Shown: one piece after another, positions 60,701 to 64,000 of the stretch | Numbering within the stretch: position 1 is the stretch's first letter | Layout: each line of letters opens with the position of its first letter | NCBI GenBank assembly: GCA_003021085.1 | Contig: PXRE01000010.1 | Coordinates: forward strand, 20,910 to 84,909 | DNA length: 64,000 nt | From: Halobacteriales archaeon QS_1_68_20 | GTDB lineage: Archaea; Halobacteriota; Halobacteria; Halobacteriales; PXRE01 | Direction: 5' to 3' | Position numbers and translations under genes: made by a program | Notes under the pieces: generated by a model | Seen by the model: only the letters and a program-made list of their open reading frames with translations | Database searches by the model: none | Told to the model about the DNA's origin: nothing

Positions 60701-61127
60701 CAGCGACTCCGTCAGCGGCCTGTCGTCGGGGACCGAGTACGAGTTCCGCGCGGTCGCGGACGCCAGCGACGGTGACAGCGACACCGGCGCGACGGTGACG
60801 TTCACCACCGACAGCGGCGGGAGCACCGCACCGGCGATCGACTCCTACACGGTGACCGAGGCCGGCAGCAAAAACCCCCACGCCGAGATTACGGCCGACT
60901 GGGCGGTCTCGGACGCCGACGGCGACCTCGGCACCGTGGTCGTCGAGGTGTTCGACTCGACCGGCACGCGGGTCGACTCCTCGAGCACGAACGTCGGCGG
61001 TTCGAGCGCCAGCGGCACCGACCAGTTCAAGGTCAAGCACGGCGCCAACGAGACCTACGACGTCACCCTGACGGTCACCGACGCGGCGGGCAACAGCACC
61101 AGCCAGACCAAGAGCGTGACGGCCTGA
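57756..61127 (+). CDS. Large secreted multidomain nuclease (TNase, DUF4350-like, lamin-tail, FnIII-like)
   Basis: A 1123-residue Tat-exported mosaic (start MRRREFVIGLAAAASASG). Order: ~125-260 a DUF4350/GATase-like domain (TVLWDEGHGQYYDLSQF); ~281-440 a thermonuclease domain with VRVLGIDTPET, ADEAT and DAFGRVLGYLW holding the two catalytic Arg and one Glu; ~555-700 a second GATase-like domain (LIDGGHDQFDASYAL, ALIVTTPPEAF); ~710-820 a lamin-tail domain (EYVVFENVGSEALDLTGWTV); two ~95-residue FnIII-like repeats (ATLNGTLDDLGSASSADVSF, then ATLNGTLTDLGGASSADVSF); a C-terminal beta domain. Probably degrades extracellular DNA. Confidence 0.88.
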   Translation: MRRREFVIGLAAAASASGTAAGQFETTSTPERAASQVADLVFDSSCSLLDANGGELTDSSVVAVWLEETAGNHDDDGNGDATLYGDDTQVPVVAVDGNVVGFGGVLVEDGTNWQRGNEEFVLNVWDDHLGGSGTVLWDEGHGQYYDLSQFTEFEDYAESNGYTVTPTTSLASDLSGADGVVITSPSSSFTSSEKQALADFVATGGSVFLHDQSDYSDYDETANLNDVASSLGLAFRFNDDEVIDEVVNAGSDYEPLTDDFNTNFSYFADRDGLGLDPSKTYTVTVDAVTDGDTVDVIFDDGTTESVRVLGIDTPETSQNSEHERIQEWEGIEDETYLQNWADEATQFAKDEIGGKTVDLTFDANEPARDAFGRVLGYLWHDKSGDGSRDTLYNYQCVDQGYARIYGSSFSRHEQFWDGEAAARDNGTRVWQESDPENSTEIRDRDVDDVFFPWAASVRTDSGAIADSRVPVYAESTATQDLDGVAEQSSAAHRTTSGDGVSYADVPLVGVDDANGVAAVGSPLIDESYESEEGYAVDTSTYENFVFLTNLIDDLSSRTGDVLIDGGHDQFDASYALSNEDAAYYQRYLEGQGIGFEQVNSITTDNLSRGRALIVTTPPEAFTQSEVDAVTSFMSDGGAVILMGAGKVVPEARSNLNDLASAIDTDLRINEDQVLDDSNNVNSDPEVPDTTVFDTSFDLFSAYSSDGGSGGQIEVATTHPDAVGNDGDNLNDEYVVFENVGSEALDLTGWTVQDEASKTYQFPDGFSLDAGAQVTLHTGSGTDTSTDLYWGASSPVWNNGGDTVYVYDDQGNLATSHTYSDSNPTVFTDGATNVGDTTATLNGTLDDLGSASSADVSFEYREAGTSSWTATAAQTLSSTGSYSQDVSGLTSGTDYEFRAVADASDGQSDAGTTATFTTGSGDTSVAVSTDSATDVTDTSATLNGTLTDLGGASSADVSFEYRQVGASTWNATTAQTVSSTGSFSDSVSGLSSGTEYEFRAVADASDGDSDTGATVTFTTDSGGSTAPAIDSYTVTEAGSKNPHAEITADWAVSDADGDLGTVVVEVFDSTGTRVDSSSTNVGGSSASGTDQFKVKHGANETYDVTLTVTDAAGNSTSQTKSVTA

Positions 61128-61225
61128 ACCGGCCGGATCGCGCTCTCGGACGACCCCTCAAGGGTCGATCTGTCGTCGCTCGGACGCACGGACTTATGTG
61201 GGCGGCGACCCGAATATAGGCGTCC

Positions 61226-62173
61226 ATGCCGTCCGGTCCCGACGCGGTGCTGACGCCGGCCGAGCGCGAACGGTTGGCGGCGCTGCGGTCGGCCGAGAGT
61301 CTCGCCGACCTCGTGGGGTTGACGGGCGAGGACACGGCGGCGGACGCCTACGTCTCCGCCAAGCGCGCGTGGGCGACCCTCCGGGAGAAGGAACTCGCGG
61401 CCCGGCCCGCGGCCCGGGCATTTCCCGGCGAACGGGTCGTCGTGGACGGCCGGACGTTCTGGGTCCACGGGATCACCCACGCTGGCACGCCCCAGGAGCG
61501 GGCGTACCTCCGCGAGCACGTCGGGCGACTGCTCGACGGGGGTGCCGCCGTGTTCTGCGAGCAGGGCATCCGGTCCATGCACTTCGCCGACCTCGACAGC
61601 GTCCGGGAGATGGACGACTACCACTGGGCGATGCAGCGCTACGAGGCGCTGTCGGCGGCCGCCCACCCCGACCGGTTTCCCGACCGGGAGGTGTCGGGAT
61701 TGCTGGACGACGTCGAGTCGCTGGCGTCGGAGTTCCGCTCGGCCGTCTTCTCGCTGATCGACTCCGGCAGCGACCTCTACGGCGAGACGTTCGAGCGGTC
61801 GCTCGGGGACATCGCGTCGACGTTCCTGCTCCGGGAGGAGCAACTGGCGACCGGGGAGGACTTCGAGTCCTTCCGTAAGACCAGGCGGGCGTCGCGCAAT
61901 CCCGACGAACTCGCCGCCCTCCAGCGGTACTACGCCAAGGCGTTTCTCCCGCAACCGGTCGAGCGGGAGTGGCTCCGCCGTCACGACCCGGAACTGGAGG
62001 TCATCACGCACGCGCGAAACGAGCGGATGGCCGACTACGCGGTCGCCCACGCCGACGCCGCTGGGGAGATTCACCTGCTCGTCGGCGCCGCCCACCAGCC
62101 GGGGGTCGTCTACTACCTCCGGCAGCACCGCGACGGCGAACGCCGACTGGAGGACTTCCGGGCGTTCGACTGA
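61226..62173 (+). CDS. TraB/Tiki/EreA-superfamily-like protein
   Basis: A 315-residue protein. Two motifs stand out: HGITHAGTPQERAYLREHVG with VFCEQGIRSMHF near residue 80-120, and ARNERMADYAVAHAD followed by HLLVGAAHQPGVVYYL near the end. The pair GxxH...E and RNERM/VGAxHxxG fits the superfamily of TraB/GumN/Tiki and ChaN/EreA proteins, some of which are metallopeptidases or esterases. No signal peptide. Assigned by motif only; substrate unknown. Confidence 0.6.
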   Translation: MPSGPDAVLTPAERERLAALRSAESLADLVGLTGEDTAADAYVSAKRAWATLREKELAARPAARAFPGERVVVDGRTFWVHGITHAGTPQERAYLREHVGRLLDGGAAVFCEQGIRSMHFADLDSVREMDDYHWAMQRYEALSAAAHPDRFPDREVSGLLDDVESLASEFRSAVFSLIDSGSDLYGETFERSLGDIASTFLLREEQLATGEDFESFRKTRRASRNPDELAALQRYYAKAFLPQPVEREWLRRHDPELEVITHARNERMADYAVAHADAAGEIHLLVGAAHQPGVVYYLRQHRDGERRLEDFRAFD

Positions 62174-62207
62174 GCGGACGCTCCGGAGTGCATCCCGGCG
62201 TGAGAAG

Positions 62208-62280
62208 TGGGGCCGCCCCGATTTGAACGGGGGTCACAGCCACCCAAAGGCTGAAGGATACCAGGCTACCCTACGGCCCC
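62208..62280 (-). tRNA. tRNA-Pro (anticodon UGG)
   Basis: The minus strand folds as a complete cloverleaf: acceptor arms GGGGCCG and CGGCCCC with discriminator A, D-arm GGGT...ATCC, anticodon stem CAGCC/GGCTG with loop TTTGGGT (anticodon TGG), and T-arm CCCCG-TTCAAAT-CGGGG. No intron and no encoded CCA. Its 5' end overlaps the decayed SLC13 gene frame by ~15 bases, which suggests the transporter gene's end has been altered. Confidence 0.97.
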
Positions 62281-63676
62281 GTAGCGAGCGATACCGCCTC
62301 CGGCGAGGAAAGCGTTTCGTTGTCTCCAGGGGCCAAAGACCGCGATGCCCAGCGTCGTCACGACCGCCAGAAACAGTTGCAGCGGCGTCCCCACCCGGAC
62401 GTAGTCCGAGAAGCGGTAACTGCCCGGGCCGTAGACGAACAGGTTGGTCTGGTAACCCACGGGCGTCATGAACGCGGTGCTGGCGGCGAAGGTCACCGCG
62501 AAGACGAACGAGAGCGGGTTGGCGCCGATGCCCTGGGCGGCCTCGAAGGCGACCGGGATCATCAACACAACGCTGGCGTTGTTGCTGACGACGTTGGTCA
62601 ACAGCGCGGTCACGACGTAGAACGCGAACAGCACGCCCAGCGGTGGGAGAAAGCCGGCGCTGGCGACAAGCGCATCCGCAACGAGTTCCGCGCCGCCGGT
62701 CTCCTCCAGGGCGATGCCCGGTGGGATGACCCCCGCCAGCAGGAAGATGGCGTCCTACTGGACCGCCTCGTACACCTCCGGCGGGCGGAGACACCCCGTC
62801 AGGACCGTCGCCACGGCGCCCGCAAGCGCCGCGACGACGATTGAGACGGCCCCGACGGCCGCCGCCCCGACCACCCCCCGACGATGCCCAGCGCGACGGG
62901 GATGCGACTGGTCCGGAACTCGCGGGTCTCCAGTTGCCGGGCGACGATGAAGTCGCGGTTGGCGTCCATCCGCTCGACGTTGTCGGCGCTGGCCTGCACC
63001 AGCAGGGTGTCCCCGACCCGCAGGGGTCCGCCTCGTCGAGGTCCTGGGCGACCAGTTCCAGGCCTTCCGCGTCCATCAGTTCGACCAGCGTGTCCCGGTC
63101 GGTCCGGACAACCAGGCCGCTGGCAAGCAGGTTCGTCGAGGTGCCGATGAGCGTCAGGGAGCCGCCCAGCATCGAGGCGTACGACAGCGGCAACAGGAGT
63201 TTCGAGGGCGAGGTCTTTCCCTCGTGGGCCAGGTTCGACACCATCGGCAGGAGGATGGCCACGGCGGCGGTGTTGTTGATGAACCCCGACAGCGGCGCGA
63301 CCAGGCCGACGGTCGCGTCGAGTTGCCGGCCCTCGCTGTCACCGGTGTAGGAGGCGATTCGCCGACCGAGTATGTGGACGACGCCGGTCCGCTGGACGCC
63401 GTCGCTCAGTACGAACATCGCCAGGACGGTGATCGTCGCGGCCTTGGAGAATCCCGACAGTCCCTGGTCCGGGGTCAGTATCTCGATCGGTGCCGACAGC
63501 AACCCCACCACCGCCAGGGGTTCGGTGACCGGCCCCAGCAGCATCAGCGCCACCATGACGCCGATGGCCGTGATGTCCACCGGGACCGGTTCCGTGACGA
63601 ACAGCGCCAGGGCGGCGAGGACGATGGCGAAGACCGCGAGCACGTCCGGCGTCAGCGCAGCCACGTGCCCGCCCAC
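62266..63676 (-). pseudogene. SLC13-family anion/sodium symporter, decayed
   Basis: The intact part encodes multiple helices, starting LTPDVLAVFAIVLAALALFV and with the signature LSGFINNTAAVAILLPMV and MLGGSLTLIGTSTNLLASGL. A TrkA-C-like region starts DRDTLVELMDAEGLELV. It is then broken by a missing base in a G run at ~63030 and another at ~62873, and by a TAG at 62755-62757 in what should be VQWDAIFLLAG. The final portion is intact (VVSNNASVVLMIPVAFEAAQ) but ends in an odd tail that runs into the tRNA gene. Nonsense plus frameshifts make decay likely. Confidence 0.85.
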
Positions 63677-64000
63677 GCGCGGCCGGGACTACAGCGTCCG
63701 GGAGATGGAGCGTCAGTGTCGGGGTACAGGCCCATCGTGTCGTGGTCCTCGTCTGGAGTCGTGGCGCGCGCGAGGAACGCGCGCGAAGGACCGGGGTGAC
63801 ACGGAGGTCGACCCCCTCGGCTGGGGAGGCGTGAGGTTTCCCCCAGGTTTCGCATGCCGCTAGACTTGACGGTTCGAACGAGTCGACGCTAGCGACCACT
63901 GGACCTAGGGATGGCCACGCCCTCCCCAACCGACTGCGCTCCTCGCTTCGCTCCGGTGCTCGTCCCTCGCGCGCGCGTTGCTCGCGCACGCGCCACGACA
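63677..64000. repeat. Dispersed repeat region (copy E) at the right edge
   Basis: Contains TCGGCTGGGGAGGCGTGAGG at 63818 and GCATGCCGCTAG at 63851, the inverted counterpart of 16321-16375. About 65 bp further, 63908-63935 is roughly the reverse complement of 63818-63845 (CACGCCCTCCCCAACCGAC), so the two may be arms of a small inverted-repeat element. The remainder is a Cys/Arg-coding GC-rich repeat with no gene. Confidence 0.6.

Noticed and set aside
57738..61040. 1100-codon open frame opposite the secreted nuclease
   Set aside because: Antisense of a repetitive G/C-ending gene; no recognisable domains, and the forward strand has complete TNase, lamin-tail and FnIII-like domains.

Overview
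This 64 kb window comes from a haloarchaeon (class Halobacteria). The DNA is very GC-rich with G/C-ending codons almost throughout, the proteins are acidic, promoters are short AT-rich TATA-like boxes close to start codons, and the information-processing genes are archaeal: DNA polymerase D large subunit, MCM, Hef, a DHH/RecJ-like nuclease and archaeal glycyl-tRNA synthetase. I cannot name a genus from the sequence alone. No rRNA and no CRISPR array is visible; one tRNA (Pro, UGG) is present.

Layout. 0-10 kb: end of a restriction-methylase-like gene, a zinc-ribbon protein, a DUF1464 protein, a P450, a small nucleotidyltransferase-like protein, a winged-helix regulator, Hef, a decayed cation/proton antiporter pair and an MFS transporter. 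10-16 kb: a 31-residue ORF ending in a perfect palindrome, a SUMF1-like protein, then a dolichol-kinase-like / glyS / CBS operon read leftwards. 16-23 kb: a repeat-rich gene-free block containing a 30-bp perfect palindrome, then PPC-polC, a small toxin-antitoxin insertion bounded by a duplicated end of polC, a rubredoxin-like protein and a PanE-like reductase. 23-31 kb: an alkaline-phosphatase-superfamily sulfatase, a PAS/GAF histidine kinase, a NifU-like protein and a frameshifted second sulfatase. 31-38 kb: a thiazole/oxazole-modified peptide (TOMM/LAP) cluster made of two tiny precursor genes and a SagB / E1-like / YcaO operon, followed by a glycosyltransferase, an amidohydrolase and a Rieske ferredoxin. 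38-44.6 kb: molybdenum hydroxylase, copper amine oxidase and a flippase. 44.6-49 kb: DHH nuclease and MCM. 49-56 kb: MFS, Tpt1, broken Rieske, truncated hemD, hemC, and a secreted protein with a very basic tail. 56-64 kb: a Cys-rich Tat-secreted protein divergent from a large secreted nuclease, a TraB/Tiki-like protein, tRNA-Pro and a decayed SLC13 transporter.

The strongest candidate system is at 31.4-35.3 kb. Two divergently placed 47- and 43-residue peptides share a leader ending in VAGG and a 20-residue Cys/Ser/Thr/Gly core. Beside them lie overlapping genes for the three classical azole-forming proteins: dehydrogenase, leader-binding E1-like partner, and YcaO with a C-terminal PxPxP. One precursor and the operon share an almost identical AT-rich promoter element, so they are probably co-expressed.

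Two other signals stand out. Three short islands of A/T-ending codons lie exactly in the active-site or ATPase motifs of polC and mcm that are known intein homes, although neither gene carries an intein; they look like footprints of lost inteins or of past homing. Gene decay is also unusually common: KhtT-like, antiporter, sulfatase, RelE toxin, VapB, Rieske, hemD, flippase and SLC13 all carry nonsense changes, single-base frameshifts or deletions. Some of the homopolymer frameshifts could be sequencing errors, but the nonsense codons and internal deletion are less easily explained that way.
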